From Cruorifilaria tuberocauda (lineage: Eukaryota; Nematoda; Chromadorea; Rhabditida; Onchocercidae): a stretch of 41,373 nucleotides of DNA. The position numbers and the translations under genes are program-made. How positions within the stretch are numbered: position 1 is the first letter of the stretch; the number at the start of each line of letters is the position of its first letter. Below, piece by piece: positions 11,601 through 24,800 of the stretch. The DNA lies in the NCBI GenBank assembly GCA_013365365.1, contig JABVXU010000474.1, forward strand, positions 1 through 41,373, in the 5' to 3' direction. Below the pieces are notes generated by a model. That model searched no databases. It saw nothing but the letters and a program-made list of their open reading frames with translations, and was not told the origin of the DNA.

Positions 11601-14600
11601 GTTGAAGTTGAAATTTAAATTTAATTGAAATGTTTTATTCATAAAATAGGGAAAAGTTCTATTTACTCACCAAATTGCTAAGTTATAAAAAATTCATTTA
11701 AGTTGTTCTGTAAATAATATTAAAATTGATAATTACTTTGAATTACTTTTGAAATTTATTACTTTCATTGATAGCATAAAAATTTGAATCTTACAATATT
11801 TAAATTGAAAATAATAATAAATAAAATATACGATTTTTTAATCTCTATAATACTTTTATCTTTGGGAAAAATTATCATTATATTTTTAAGTGATAAATAA
11901 ATCAGTAGGATTATTTAGAATTCGTGATGGAAGTGGAAAAGTAAATCAGGCGAAATTTGATACACTTTGGCCAAGATTACGAGTACTTGCTCGCGCACAA
12001 CCAACTGATAAGTATATTCTCGTGAGAGGAATCATTAACAGTAAAACTTCGAAAAACAGGTTAAAATAATTTATCAAAATTAGCGGAATATTTTGATTTC
12101 TTCATCAATCCAAAAATATTGCTAATTATAAAGATTTGAATTAATCAAAACTTTCATTAATATTTTCAAATATAGTAATTTTTTTTCATTTAAATAAACA
12201 GGTTTTATCAATTAGAATTATGAGAGATTGAATTTTCCAGGTGAAATTTTATCTATTGGAATAATTTGTTGCGTATAAAACGAAAGATTAAATATAATTT
12301 AATTATTTTTCAGTAACTTCAAATACGATCATTGATCGGATATTTAGGTATGACTAATTACAGAGAAGTGGTAGCTGTGACCGGTGATGGAACAAATGAT
12401 GCACCTGCTTTAAAGAAAGCTGATGTTGGATTTGCAATGGTAGGTGGAAAAAGCTTTTCGAAGAAATCAACTACATTTACCGGAACTTTGAATACGAGAT
12501 AGTGATAAGCGATAAGTATCACTGATAAGACAATAAACAATCGTGGTAAATAATTGTGAAGTAAGTAAGCAATATTATACTACTTGTAAAAAGTAATTGA
12601 TGAGTGTAATTGAGTAAAATTTAAAATTAATTAAATATTAATAATTGCTAAAACAATAACAAAAAAAAAAAAAACTTAAATGAGAATAAAAATGATAAAA
12701 TTTCAGGGTATTGCTGGAACTGATGTTGCAAAGGAAGCATCAGATATCATTTTAACTGATGATAATTTTACATCAATTGTAAAAGCTGTTATGTGGGGCC
12801 GTAATGTCTATGATTCGATCTCAAAATTTTTACAATTTCAACTAACAGTAAATGTTGTTGCTGTTACAATTGCATTTATTGGTGCCTGTGCAATAAATGA
12901 TTCTCCTTTAAAAGTAATTTTATCTTATCTTATCATTTATCATTTTCTCCTTTATCAAAAAAAAAAATCAAAAATTAATTTTTAAATTTATAAATGATCA
13001 AAATTTATTCATTTCATTTCATTTTAATTGATTAAAATTATCATTTCATAAGTTTATCATTAATATATAATAACTTTTTTAATTCATTTAATTTTCTAGG
13101 CTGTACAGATGTTATGGGTAAATTTAATTATGGATACATTAGCTTCATTAGCATTGGCAACCGAATTACCAACAGAAAGTTTATTGGAACGTAAACCGTA
13201 CGGGCGTACAAAATCACTTATTTCACGTACAATGCTTAAAAATATTGTTGGCCATGCAATTTTTCAGCTAACAATTTTGTTTGCCATTCTTTTTTGGGGT
13301 AAATAATTAAAAATTTTTATAATAATTTTTTATATAAATTAAAAGTTTTTAAATTTGATGATAATCTTTAATTTAATTTTTTTAAATTGAATTTCTTCTA
13401 TTTTATTTTGATTAATTAAAATTAATATTTCATTTCGATTTAATTAAAATTATTATTTCATGAATTTTTATACTCCTAAATTTCAATTAAACATTGTTTA
13501 CCAGTTTAGTTAAATTACAAATTTTTTTTTTGCTTTTTTAAAGTATTAATTTAGAATTTCAATTTCTCTTCCAGGCGATAAATTCATCCCAGATGTGGAA
13601 AGCGGACGTTGGAAACCGCTTAATTCACCACCTTCAAAACATTTCACGATAATTTTTAATGCTTTTGTTTTAATGACTTTAATGAATGAAATTAATTCAC
13701 GAAAAGTTCACGGAGAACGAAATGTTTTTAAGGTTTGTTTAAATTATTTATTTACACAAATTGCATGTTTTTTTTTATAAATTTTATAGGGAATTTAAAT
13801 TTTCAAATTTTATTCAAACAAGTTGAAATATTGATTTAATCGTATTATACGTCATCAATAAATTATTTGTGTTTATATGAAATATTTTGTACAAAATTTT
13901 ATTCTTTCAAATTTTCAAAGTTTTTTTTTTTTTTCAAAATTTTCATATTTCAGGGCCTTTTTTCGAATCCATTATTTTGTATCATTTGGATTTTGACTTT
14001 AATTTCCCAGGTGTTTATTGTACAATTTGGTGGTGCATGGGTTTCAACAGCTCCTTTAAATGAAATTCATTGGGCTTTTTGTATCGCATGTGGTTTTGGC
14101 GCTCTTCTATGGGGCCAGGTATACTTTGTTTCAATGAGTAAATTAAATAATCATTATTATCATATTCAAATACAAATAATCAGGTGATAAAATATCATCA
14201 ATAGGACACCAAATCCAAATTCCATTCAACCAAGTTAAAACCAAATTAAAAATTAAATTTAAGTGAATTTTTAAGTTAAATATCAAAATTTTCGATTATT
14301 TAAAAATTATCCCTCATTTCTTTTTTAACTCGTAATCTTACTCCTGTAATCTTAAATATCTTAACTTTATTTTAAATGAATTTTTAATTATAATACTGTA
14401 ATAATTTGCTACAATTTATAGGTTTTAGCAACAATACCAAGTAAAGTGCTTCCTAAATTCTTTTCATTTGGTGGTGGCGAAGTTCAGCCAACTTCAGTCC
14501 TAGTTACTGGTGAATATGATACAAGTGATGGTCTTGTTAAAGGCATATCAAAAGAGGATCAAAAAAGGCCTGGTCAAATGTTATGGCTACTTGGATTGAC

Positions 14601-16601
14601 ACGATTGCAAACACAGGTTCATCAGTTAACATTTAATTTTTCATACCTGTTTTACTTTCGTTTTTTATCCTTTAGTAAATCGATTACTAGTCATCAAGTA
14701 TAATCAGGAATGTAATTTTAGATGATATTTGCAGTGAATTTGTGTTTACCAATTTAGCTTTTCCATACGTCATCTCTTGAATTTATTAAACTTAATGAAT
14801 GAAATTAATCTTTAATTCCTATATTTCTAATTTCTTCTACTACTAATAGCAAATGAAAAATTTGATATAGATTTTTGAATTTTTAAAATTTGAAAATTGT
14901 GAAAAATTTTGGAAAATATTTATATCTTAGAAATTCTTTTCAAATAATTTTATATTACAATATTTATTAGCTAATTATGAAAAGGAATAGCTTACATATC
15001 TTGTTGTATAATAAAATTTTAAATTAAAATTAAAAAAAATTACACTTTAAAATTTGAAATGAATTAGAGAAATTGAAAAGTTTGTTTAGATGGAAAAAAT
15101 ATTTTATTATAATCGAAGAATAGATTGCATTAAATAAAATAAAACTATTGCACGATATATGTAACTTCGTATTTTTTTTCATCTAGAAATGGTGTTTTTT
15201 TTTTGATATTTTGGTATTTTGAAATGTGATATGATATGATATGATATGATATGATAATGATATGATATGATATGATATGAATTTAGTATTATTTTTAAAT
15301 GGCACGTTTTTGATATGAATTACTGCACTTGAGAATTGAACGACGCATTGTCTTGCAGATGCGTGTTATACGAGCTTTCCAGACGAATGCATGCGTTACT
15401 CATCCAAGTTCGTTAACAACTTCTACTGCTGAACGTTTACGTACGAGTTATCGTAGGTTGCAACTTGCACGTGAAAGAGAGGAACAACGAAGTTTGTCTC
15501 GTCATCTGTTTTTTTTTTCGTTTAAAAACAAAAAGAAATCTTACGTTATACTTTTTTTTTCGTTTTTAAATCACTAAATTTTAATTTGTTTCATTTACTG
15601 ATAAAATTTACTGATAAAAAAATAATCATTTTTCGAGAGATATTAAAAAGATTTTCTCGAAATATTTTTTTTTCTTTTTCATTGACTTCTAAATTATCAA
15701 TTTTATTTTTAAATTGAAGGAAAAAAAAAAGTTTATTTATTTGCATTGCAAAAATTTTCCGGAAAATTTTATATGAAATATATTCTTAAAGGAAAGAAAA
15801 GATAAAAAGGTGAACTTTACTATGATACTTATTTCGAAGTATCATATAATTAATTTGTCTTGTGAAATGCATGAATTATCTTTATAGTATTGGTAAGGTT
15901 TAATTTATTTTTACTGTCCTATTTAATGAATTGAAAGTGTGCACATTATTGAAGTTTTTTCTTTTTTTCTTTTTTGTTTTTTGAATTTGTGAAATATTGG
16001 GAATGTTTGTTATGCGTTTTCCGTTTTTCCCGTATGATTTCATTTTTTTTACCTGAATTTCTTTAACTTGTTATTAGGTTGTTTTCTTTTTATTCGAAAA
16101 TATGACATCAATTATGTCATTCTTTTTTGGGGGTAAATAATCAAAAAATTTTTAATATTATAATTAATTTTCAAAATTAAATTTCTTCTATTATTCATTT
16201 CATTTTATTTTGATTTAATTAAAATTATCATTTCATAAATTTTTAATAATAACTTGTTATTATTAGAGAAATGAGTAAATAATATATATATGATATAGTA
16301 AATGATATGACATATGATATAACTGATAATATTGATAATTTGCTTGTAGAAGATTGATTATCTTCGAGAGTTTTCGAAATCAAGAAAATTAGATTCTTCA
16401 AAAAGTCTCTAATTTTTCTCACCCATAAATCTTTTTCTTCTTTTTTTTTTTGGAATTCAAGGAAAGTAACTTTATGATTTTTCACATCAATTAAATTTTT
16501 AATTAGCGATTCTATTTCCAGGAATACATTCCGCAAGATCGGACGAAGAAAATCGGATAGGTAATATGTCAAAAGGTACAACAACAATCAAATTTACATG
16601 A
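5644..16601 (+). CDS. ATP2B/mca: Plasma-membrane Ca2+-transporting P-type ATPase (PMCA)
   Basis: Calcium efflux pump of the plasma membrane (P2B ATPase). Exons: 5644-5724, 6169-6345, 6485-6569, 6762-6884, 7277-7390, 7504-7629, 7842-7994, 8488-8607, 8735-8940, 9405-9537, 10115-10257, 10377-10478, 10783-10886, 11028-11196, 11315-11574, 11919-12059, 12364-12439, 12707-12913, 13100-13298, 13575-13732, 13954-14118, 14422-14616, 15359-15491, 16522-16601; all phases agree and give 1149 residues. Visible marks: N-terminal [20 protein letters not shown] actuator motif (217-220); PEGL in M4 (378-381); phosphorylated Asp421 in DKTGT; KGASE nucleotide-binding motif (547-551); TGDGTND hinge (752-758); M6 [16 protein letters not shown]; ten hydrophobic segments. 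[12 protein letters not shown] followed by MRVIRAFQ (about 1068-1087) matches the PMCA calmodulin-binding domain. The exon 23 donor (GTTTGT) and exon 24 are less certain: reading through exon 23 instead stops at 15577 after an implausible Phe-rich tail. The start is the first Met in frame with the conserved N-terminus. AATAAA at 16747 and 16965 are possible poly(A) signals. Confidence 0.93.
6966..7296 (+). repeat. Tandem array of duplicated splice acceptor plus exon start (PMCA intron 4)
   Basis: Nine copies of a roughly 38-bp unit made of the intron end (A-run, then ATTACATTTCAG) and the first 19 bases of exon 5 (GATTACAATCGAAAATAGA). Exon-like starts fall at 6974, 7010, 7048, 7086, 7124, 7163, 7201, 7239 and 7277; the last is the true exon 5 boundary. 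Spacings are 36, 38, 38, 38, 38, 39, 38 and 38. Copies differ at a few positions: 7010 and 7048 share GACTACAGTTG; 6974, 7124 and 7239 share AATTG and end in AGG. No copy carries a downstream donor, so the copies are not mini-exons. Confidence 0.95.
8608..8635 (+). repeat. (GTTT)7 microsatellite overlapping the PMCA exon 8 splice donor
   Basis: The intron starts exactly at the first GTTT unit (exon 8 ends at 8607). GTTTGT is repeated at 8608, 8612, 8616, 8620, 8624 and 8628, and a last GTTT at 8632 runs into a T tract. The same GTTTGT donor is used at other exons in the window (after 13732, 20513 and 30193). Confidence 0.9.
15227..15280. repeat. ATGAT pentanucleotide repeat in PMCA intron 22
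   Basis: About ten TGATA/ATGAT units with one interruption (ATAATGAT) near 15255. Intron 22 (14617-15358) is otherwise unremarkable. Confidence 0.9.
16118..16250 (+). repeat. Duplicated fragment of PMCA exon 19 end and intron 19
   Basis: CATTCTTTTTTGGGGGTAAATAATC near 16119 copies the end of exon 19 and its donor (13285-13310, CATTCTTTTTTGGGG then TAAATAATT). The following 120 bases keep recognisable blocks of intron 19, such as AAATTTCTTCTATT and GATTTAATTAAAATTATCATTTCAT. The copy lies in intron 23 of the same gene, in the same orientation. It carries too little exon to be functional. Confidence 0.7.
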
Positions 16602-18846
16602 TTATATCATTTTTTATTATTGTCTCAAAAGAAAAAACTGTCAGTAGTAAACTCAGAGTTATTCCATTTTTATTGTGTTCGAAAATGACTCTCTTTTCTC
16701 TCAAAATCTTTAAATTAATTCATTAATCTTAAATAATACTTATTTTAATAAAAATATTCTAAAATATATTAGATTGATGATGATTTTATTTTACTTCAAA
16801 TATTTTTATTGAATATTAATATGGAAAATGCAGTTTTTTTTTTTGAATTATATGATTACAGCTATTTTATGAATTTGGACTGAAATTATCCAGAATTGAA
16901 TTTAAACTGAAATTATCCAGAATCGAATTGGAATTTCATTTTTTTCAACCAACAAAGAATTTCTAATAAAGCAATTTTATGCTTATAAAAAAGGAAGAAA
17001 ATTAAAGAGAAGAATATATTTGAGAATTAAAAACTGTTTTATTCCTTCCTACAACATTTAAATTCTGTATTTTACGATTTTTTTTTTTAAATCAAAAGCG
17101 TCATTGTTTGAAAATACCATGTACTTTCAAATAATACTCTCTTCATTCTCTTTTAAACATTACTATTTTTTATATCATCAATAATCCATTTTTCTTTTTT
17201 TTTTGATGGTTATAGTGATCTTGATAATTTTAATTATTACTTTTTAATTTTTGGTTCGTCAATTTTATTTTGTTACTAATAATTTATCCTATCTAGTAAT
17301 ATTTTATATTGATAGAGAAAAAAATGATCAAGAAGTCTTACGATGAACCAAAATTATGTTATCGTACAAATGATATATATTGTTGCCTAAATATTAGTAT
17401 ATGTTTCTTAATTTACTTAGAGTGATTCATATATTGTAATATGAAAGCAGTAAGAACCTTAACTAAAAAAAAATTAACTCAATATAATAGAAGAGAGATG
17501 CGTCAGATAATTGAAATTATATCAGTAAATGATTCGGTAGGAACAATTGGAGACTTTTTGGTATCAATAGTAGTAGGGAGAGGGGAAGTTAAAAATTTAT
17601 TTACTTGCAAGTAAAACTGTCTTATTTCAAACTTATATTAATTTTAAATCTAGGATATCGAGTGGATATTAAGTGAATACTGAATGAATGCTAATTTGTT
17701 GCAGTTGTTAATTCAAAATTACTATTGTTATTCGAGATTTCTGGATAATATATGCATTTTTGAAAGATTTGTTGATTTAGATGTCGAGGAATCCTAAAAT
17801 CATGTAACAAGCATTGTTATAAAATTCAACCTAACAGTATAATTCTAGGCCAAAGTTTCACTAATACTATCATAAATTTTTTTTACTTTTCTAGTAAAAA
17901 TAGGAACATGCTTGGAATTGATCACATTCGCAGGAAAATTAAAACTCAGAAAAAAAGAGGAATTTGAGAAGAAAAATTTTTATCGAGATTTTCGATATGT
18001 TTCATAAGTGTGAAATAATTTTTCAAGAATTCAAAGTCAGGCAAAAGCAAACTACTTTTGACATATTAAACAAAGATGTTTACATTAGTGGAATTCAATA
18101 GTTTAGCTGAACTCTTTAATTGGCAATAATTCTGATTCAATTTCGAATTTTCTGTATCTAATAATTAAGGAAAGAAAGGCGAACTATCAAGACCCGTAAA
18201 TGTTTGATATAAAATCCATGTGATTTTTTCAGCGTTGAAGAAAAGATATTTCGATACCAGCCTAAATTTCTTCTTTTCAAATGCTGAGGAAAAATCACTT
18301 TAGTTTAATACGGCAAAAAGTATCCGTCAAATGTTCTTCAAAAAAGATATCAAAATAGAGGGAATGAAAATTCCGATAATATTTCATGGGAGTAACTACG
18401 ACGACTTGTTGATGAGGATGATAATCTGATTATAGGCATTTTGAAAAATAAGATATAGACAATTGCTTCGAAAGAGAAAAAATCATTGGACTTGTTTTAT
18501 TTTTTTTATCAGATTTTTTCTTCCGTATATGAAATAAACAAAAGCAAAAAGTATGATATGTTATCATTGCTGCCAATACACAAACTCATTGCATTAATAT
18601 TAACAATTGATTCTAAAGTGAATTTTCGCAGTGAAAAAATGATTATCAAATAATGAGATACAAAATTCTGTAGCTTATAAAATTAAGACATATCGTAATA
18701 AAGTATTATACATAATACTGTCCACTAATAAAGGGATAATAAGATTGAGATTATGATTGTTGACCATATAAATATAAAACTTTCAAATAAGGAAGAATAT
18801 ATTCCCCATACTCAGGATAAAACTAAAAATTTCCGCGCAACAATGA
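16602..18846. other. Intergenic region between convergent PMCA and VPS11 genes
   Basis: No exon with a supportable frame is visible. It should hold both 3' UTRs. Plus-strand AATAAA hexamers at 16747-16752 and 16965-16970 could serve PMCA; a minus-strand AATAAA (TTTATT at 18497-18502) could serve VPS11. The part after about 17300 is slightly less AT-rich than the rest, but I recognise nothing in it. Confidence 0.5.
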
Positions 18847-21800
18847 TCATAAATCTTCGTCGAAGGGGTTTTTTGTATCTTCATCAAAAGGATTAGAAGA
18901 TCGAAAAGGTTTTGCCGTATGTGAATGCATAGCTCCTGAAGTAAAAAAAGGTTTACGTGTTGCTGTGCTCATCCAACTTGTCTCCTCAGATGATCGATTC
19001 CCGAACTGATTCAAATTCATTTTATTTGACGCAGTAGTAACCGACTGAGAACTAGTCAAGTCTTCACTCTTGGACTCTTTTTCCTTCGACCATGAGTCAA
19101 AAAGTCCGTTGCCAATATACGAAGAAATGAGGGTCATACAATCAACTGATTCGTTTACCTGGAATTACGTGTCATATGGATCACGTGTTGTATGCCCCTC
19201 AAACACTATATCCAGTGATGTATCATTTCTTATTTGGTTTATTTTGTAAACATTTATTCAATAATATATATATTTTTTCATTTGGTTTCATAAACACGTG
19301 CTGTATCATCATCATCATTATTAATAATAAAAGTCAAAATTTCAAGCATATACCTCATTTTGAAACTGGATATAAGCACTCTCTGTGGAGAAATCTCGTC
19401 CTTTATCACTTTGTATCCTGAAGTTCGGAAATGCATGGAAATTACGTCAAATCTTCTTTAAATTTTTGTAATAACAAGCCTTACAATCAATAATTGTTGA
19501 AACAAACCTTTCGTCCAAACTATCTCGTACACAAGCTGGGCAATAGTTAGCCTTTTCACTATATGATTCTAGACAATGAGCATGGTAGGAGTGTTTACAC
19601 AAGAAATGAATAGCAGGTAGCTGAAGAGAGGTGTCACATGCAGAGCACTTATTCATTTGGAAAATTTGTACGCTGCAAAACCAAATAGATGATTTTCGAA
19701 CCAAATAATGCAACGAATTACTTATATCGATGGTTCATAAGAGCTTAAATATTTTAGAATACAGACTTGTAAGTAATATCGTCAATTTGCTTCTCAATTT
19801 CGGCCATTTTTGCTTCGTTTTTGGCAATTGTTTCTTCATCTTTTTCAACCTTAAATATTCTTTTATTAATGATTAAAAAATAAAATCAATTTTCATTATT
19901 AACCAGTGGCCATTCAATAAAAGATGCTTTATGACTTATTAACAACTGTGAATAAAAAGAAAGTACAGACTATATATTTATCAAAACTGAACGCAAAAAT
20001 TAAAACTTTATGACACAAAGTAGCACAAAATTTCCAACAAAACAATCTTCGAACTAATAAAATTTAGAAAGATCAGAAATATTATCGTCTATAAAAAATA
20101 CCTGAGCATTTTGTCGCTCCAACCAATTGATAATGTAATCTTTTACGTGACCGACGCAAATTTTATCACTTTTAGAAAGAATTTCCAGAACCACAAGTGG
20201 ATGAATACAATTGGTTGCTTCGATCCTGTCAGTAAACAAATACGCAGTAAAGAAACATTATATTTTGGTCAGGTGAGTTGCGCTAATGAATCTAACCGTT
20301 CAAGTAAAAACTTTATTGCATCGGAATCTATATCCTTTCCACGCGAAGCAAATACTACTGCGTCGATCCATAGGTCACGATTGCTGAAAATAAGGAAATT
20401 ATTCAACCTTAATTCAACTTAAAGTTGCTACAAAAACCAAAAAAACATAAGTCAACCTAATTTATTGTTTATACAAATGCTTATAAAATAAGAAAAAAAA
20501 ATTGAAACAAACTTTTCTTTCTCGCAAAGTTTAACAATTTCTCTGAGCTTGTTTTGTCGCATATAGTACTCAATAAGTTTATCGTACCTAGAAAATTCAT
20601 TTCCATCAATCAAAGAGTTGGAAATTATGAGTTGTTTATCACCACTAATCTTCAAAAATTTACCTTTTCATTTTATTATATATATGAATGATTCCTGGAA
20701 TATAATTAAATAATTGACACAACTTCAAAGATTCTTCCAAATTTTTGTCGCCGATCAATTCCACAATGTCTTCATCTTGACCAGATCCATCATAAAGCTA
20801 AAGAATTTTTTGATCATGAAGGTAAATAGAACAAAAGCTCAGTGTGAATGATCACCAAACTAGAACCGAAACCGAATTAAAAGAAAAAAAAAACTTCGTT
20901 ATGCTGTGACCACTGACGAAGGCGAAGTTCCAACAGCAAATTACGCAATTTCTCATTATTTTTCTTGTCCTGCAAAAGGAATAAACTGAACAGAAAATTG
21001 ACAGAAGAAAGTGGCCATGTAACCGTTGATGCTACATCCAACTACTTTCGAAATATGGTAGCGCTCTTTACTGTGTATAATGTCCAAATCGTTAAATATT
21101 GTTTGCTGATTATTTGGAGCTAACAGCACTATAATCTTAAAAAAATTCAGATTTATGAACACCACCTTCAATGCTGTTTCTATGAATTTGGTACACTGTG
21201 ACGGTAGTCCAACGAATACTTTCATCAAGGCCGGAGCGTTGATTTGGCCTAAAATTCTTTCACTTCCCATTCCCACTATTTTAGCAGCAAAAATGAGCTT
21301 TTAAAATAGTAGTTCCAAAACTCTTCACTCAATTATGACATGCGCCTTAAAAAACAGTAAATCATAAAGTGTGACAATGTTGTCCTTCGACCCCACCAAT
21401 TAACATATAACCAAATAACCAACTGAAACAAGCTTTATCCGATAACAGCTTCATTGTTTCTTCTGGGCTGTTTACCAATAAGCACTTTCCGAACTTCTCC
21501 AAGCATGCTTCAACCTGAATTGGAGAAACAAATTTCACTCTTTTTTTCCACAATGATCATCAGATGTTCAATAGAAAATATTTTTACATAATTAAAAAGC
21601 AAAATAAACCTGGGGAGTTTCCAGTTTAGTAATATATTTAAGCGCAGATCTATAATCGGCTAGATCTTCGATTAAGATGCTTAATAATACATCATGCTGT
21701 TTAAGCTTCGCACAGAGATGACATGCTTCCGTAGTGAAATTTGCAGCACGAAGTACCTATGTTAAACAGTGATTTTTTCGTTCATTTATCTTAAATTTCA

Positions 21801-24800
21801 CAGTCAAGAAAAAATACAGATACTAGTCGAAGACAATTTAACTGCTCGCATTAAATTTTTTTGAAGTTATTGATAAGGTTGTGTTTGGGAGATGGAACAA
21901 ATACAATATAGATAATCAAATAATTTGTGAGAATGAGTATTACTAATTTCTTTAACAGTACTAGACAGAGGCACTTAAACTGAGCACTTAGGCATTGTAA
22001 TGCCAAGGAACAGATTTAAATTCAGAACATTGATATAGAATACGCAAAGAAAATGAAAACTGATTTATAATGAATCAATTACAATGAGTCAATCTGATAG
22101 TTTAATAATCAAATACTTTCTTGGCTAAAAAATCGTTAAATTTCTACGACTTGATTTTCAGCATTTATTTCATTAATTGAAGTATATAAAAATATTTTTT
22201 TCAATTTAATTTCTAGAATTTCAAACCTGAACAGCTGTTTCAATATCGCACTCAAAATCACGGTCAATAAAATCACGAATTTTATCATGTGCTGCGAGAC
22301 GGGTGTAACAATTCAGTAATATGGTCGTATGATGACTGTTCGCCTTACCTTTAGTATGAAGTGCTTCTAAATACATGCACAATTCTTTTATATGAGAACC
22401 ATCCAGAAACTGAAATTATTTGGAAATCATAATTGGTTTCTTTTCTCGTTACGAACAAATAAATAGATTCAATTGAAAAATAGAATGATATGTAAATTGC
22501 GAAAATAGAGAATTATTTGAAAGAGAACCTTTTTAATAACATATGATGGTTCTAGGTACCCGACAGTTTCCGTATACTGTTTTACTGCATTCTCAAAATC
22601 TCCACTTCTAAAATAAATTGTTTCAGAAAATAAAAATAGATCAAATTACACAGCAAATTATACAAATTAAAAATTATCAGATGTATGATGAGCCATATAC
22701 CTGTACAGATAATCACCATATTTCTTATAAATTTCAGGAAGATGTTCCGAAGCAACTGAACTTCTCTTGGCAACCCTGTAATTTGCAATGTAGAAAGTGG
22801 CAATAAGTAGAGAATAAACGAGAAAAATGCATATGATTAAAGAATTGTATTATACAACACGAAGGCATTGAATATCTAACCCAACAGCGAGATCATATAA
22901 ATTTTTCTTGAATAAAATATCCAATTTCGAACTAATGCTTTTCTCTGTAAATGCTGAAAGTGTTCCGTCTTGGCTAAGAACCATTAACACATTATCCAGT
23001 AAAAACATCCTTGGAACAGCTGGAAGAGCGCATGAAAATGTAACACACTGCCCTTCAATATCATATATCGAAACAACATATGTCCAAATTTCATTTGATG
23101 ACCTGGAAGAAACATTGGGATTTCACCTCCTTAACTCATAGATAAAAGGCATAGAAATAACATGAGCACGCTGCAGAAGTGAATTCTTCAGAAAAATAGC
23201 AAGTTTCGGAACAATTCTGAATCAAAAATTTGTCTACTTTTTGACAAATTAAATCCAATGACTAACGGTATAGCAGTTGGCTGTCGCGTAAGTAATGCAA
23301 CGTGGTGATCAAATGCAATCAATTGAATCTTTTCATTGCTTCGACCAAGAGCATGGCAACGACCTCTACCGCTATCAGGATCAATAGTCAAACTCCGTTC
23401 TGCGTCATAGAAATGTACCATCTGTAAGATATTATGTATATCTATGAAGAAAAATTATTTCTGTACCGAAATACATTTTTACGTGAGAGTAATAAATCAC
23501 AAAACTAATTAGAAACAGAAAAATATATGCATCAAGACGAACCTCAGCACTACCTACAATAAGTTGATTGCGCGTTTCATTAAAACTCCAACAACCATTG
23601 AGACAACCTTTCGCATCGTGTACAACCTTCAAACAAATCTACTTCGTCATTATTCCTTCAGAAAAATGAAAACATTAAATGAATGCACGTTAAATAAAAA
23701 ATTAGGAGCTTGTTCGATATTATTTTCGTATTTAAAATGACCTACGTAATTCAAAAAAAAAGTTAAACCACACCTTATTTATAACGGTCTTGTTGCTAAT
23801 TGAAAAAGACAACACAGATGTTGACGTTAAGCAATATAAGATACAGAAATCATGAGTGGGGATCCAAGTAAGGAAAATACCCGTTACTTCATCTCCTGGT
23901 CCTGAACCTGAGCCATTAACCACAGTAAGCCATTTGCCGGATCTAAATTTTCATTATAATCTTCCAAAAGTCATAAAATGTATGAAACACATGCTGAAAA
24001 ATATTTTCGAAATCTCTGTTTGATTACCATGATAATTAAATGCACCATCTTATGCATTCAGGATAGCAAAGCAGGATTTTCCTGTTGTCTCTCTTAATTC
24101 ACGATTAATAAGTGATTTTGTTACCATTCATAACATTTTACAAACTTACTCTTATGTGAAAATGATTTAAAGAACTTATGTTAGACAATCTAATTGAAAC
24201 GTAAATCTATTCGTTGGAGGTAAAGAAATTTTCAACCAACTATTATGAATAATTCTAGCAATTTCATAAACAATTATGAACAAGCTGTGAAATAACTGAG
24301 ACTCACTTTTCTTTGATATTACTTGCAGAATAAATTACGGAAGAATCAACGAAACCGACAGCAATATGTTGTAAAGATGAGTGTAACGCAAGGGCACATG
24401 CTCGCGTACTTCGTCCAACACCTAGCAGAGGGCATACACGTATCACACGAATACAAAATGGTGCATCTTTCTCAATCCTATCTAACTGCCACAATTTAAC
24501 TAAAGAATTGATCCCATCTTCATCTTCCTGTAAATCAATAGATTTTTCATTCCGCTATTCACGTTACGATTTTTCAACTTCAGTATTTGCTCATATTTTG
24601 ATAAAGTGCACAATTCTGTTCTTCTTTTCAATTTATTTTCGATTTTGTTTCTTAAAGGTTTTAATATCTATACCTGAACATTTATATCATCATTTTCACA
24701 TAGAACTTAATGTAATTAAAATGTTGGAATCAATCAATTTGGATAATGGAAACTTTTGAAATTAGCGGAATGTTGAGTAAATTAATTTCCTAAACTCAAA

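Noticed and set aside
12348..12363. Acceptor TTTAG/GTATGAC as the start of PMCA exon 17
   Set aside because: In the required phase it gives an immediate TAA; the TTACAG acceptor at 12363 gives [13 protein letters not shown] in frame.
15492..15577. Read-through of PMCA exon 23 as the main C-terminus
   Set aside because: The added residues come from T- and A-runs and look like intron; kept only as an alternative.
16243..16587. 114-codon minus-strand open frame
   Set aside because: Low-complexity Leu/Ile/Ser/Tyr composition, lies across PMCA intron 23 and exon 24, and matches nothing I know.
20111..20422. 103-codon plus-strand open frame
   Set aside because: It is the antisense shadow of two VPS11 exons and their intron.
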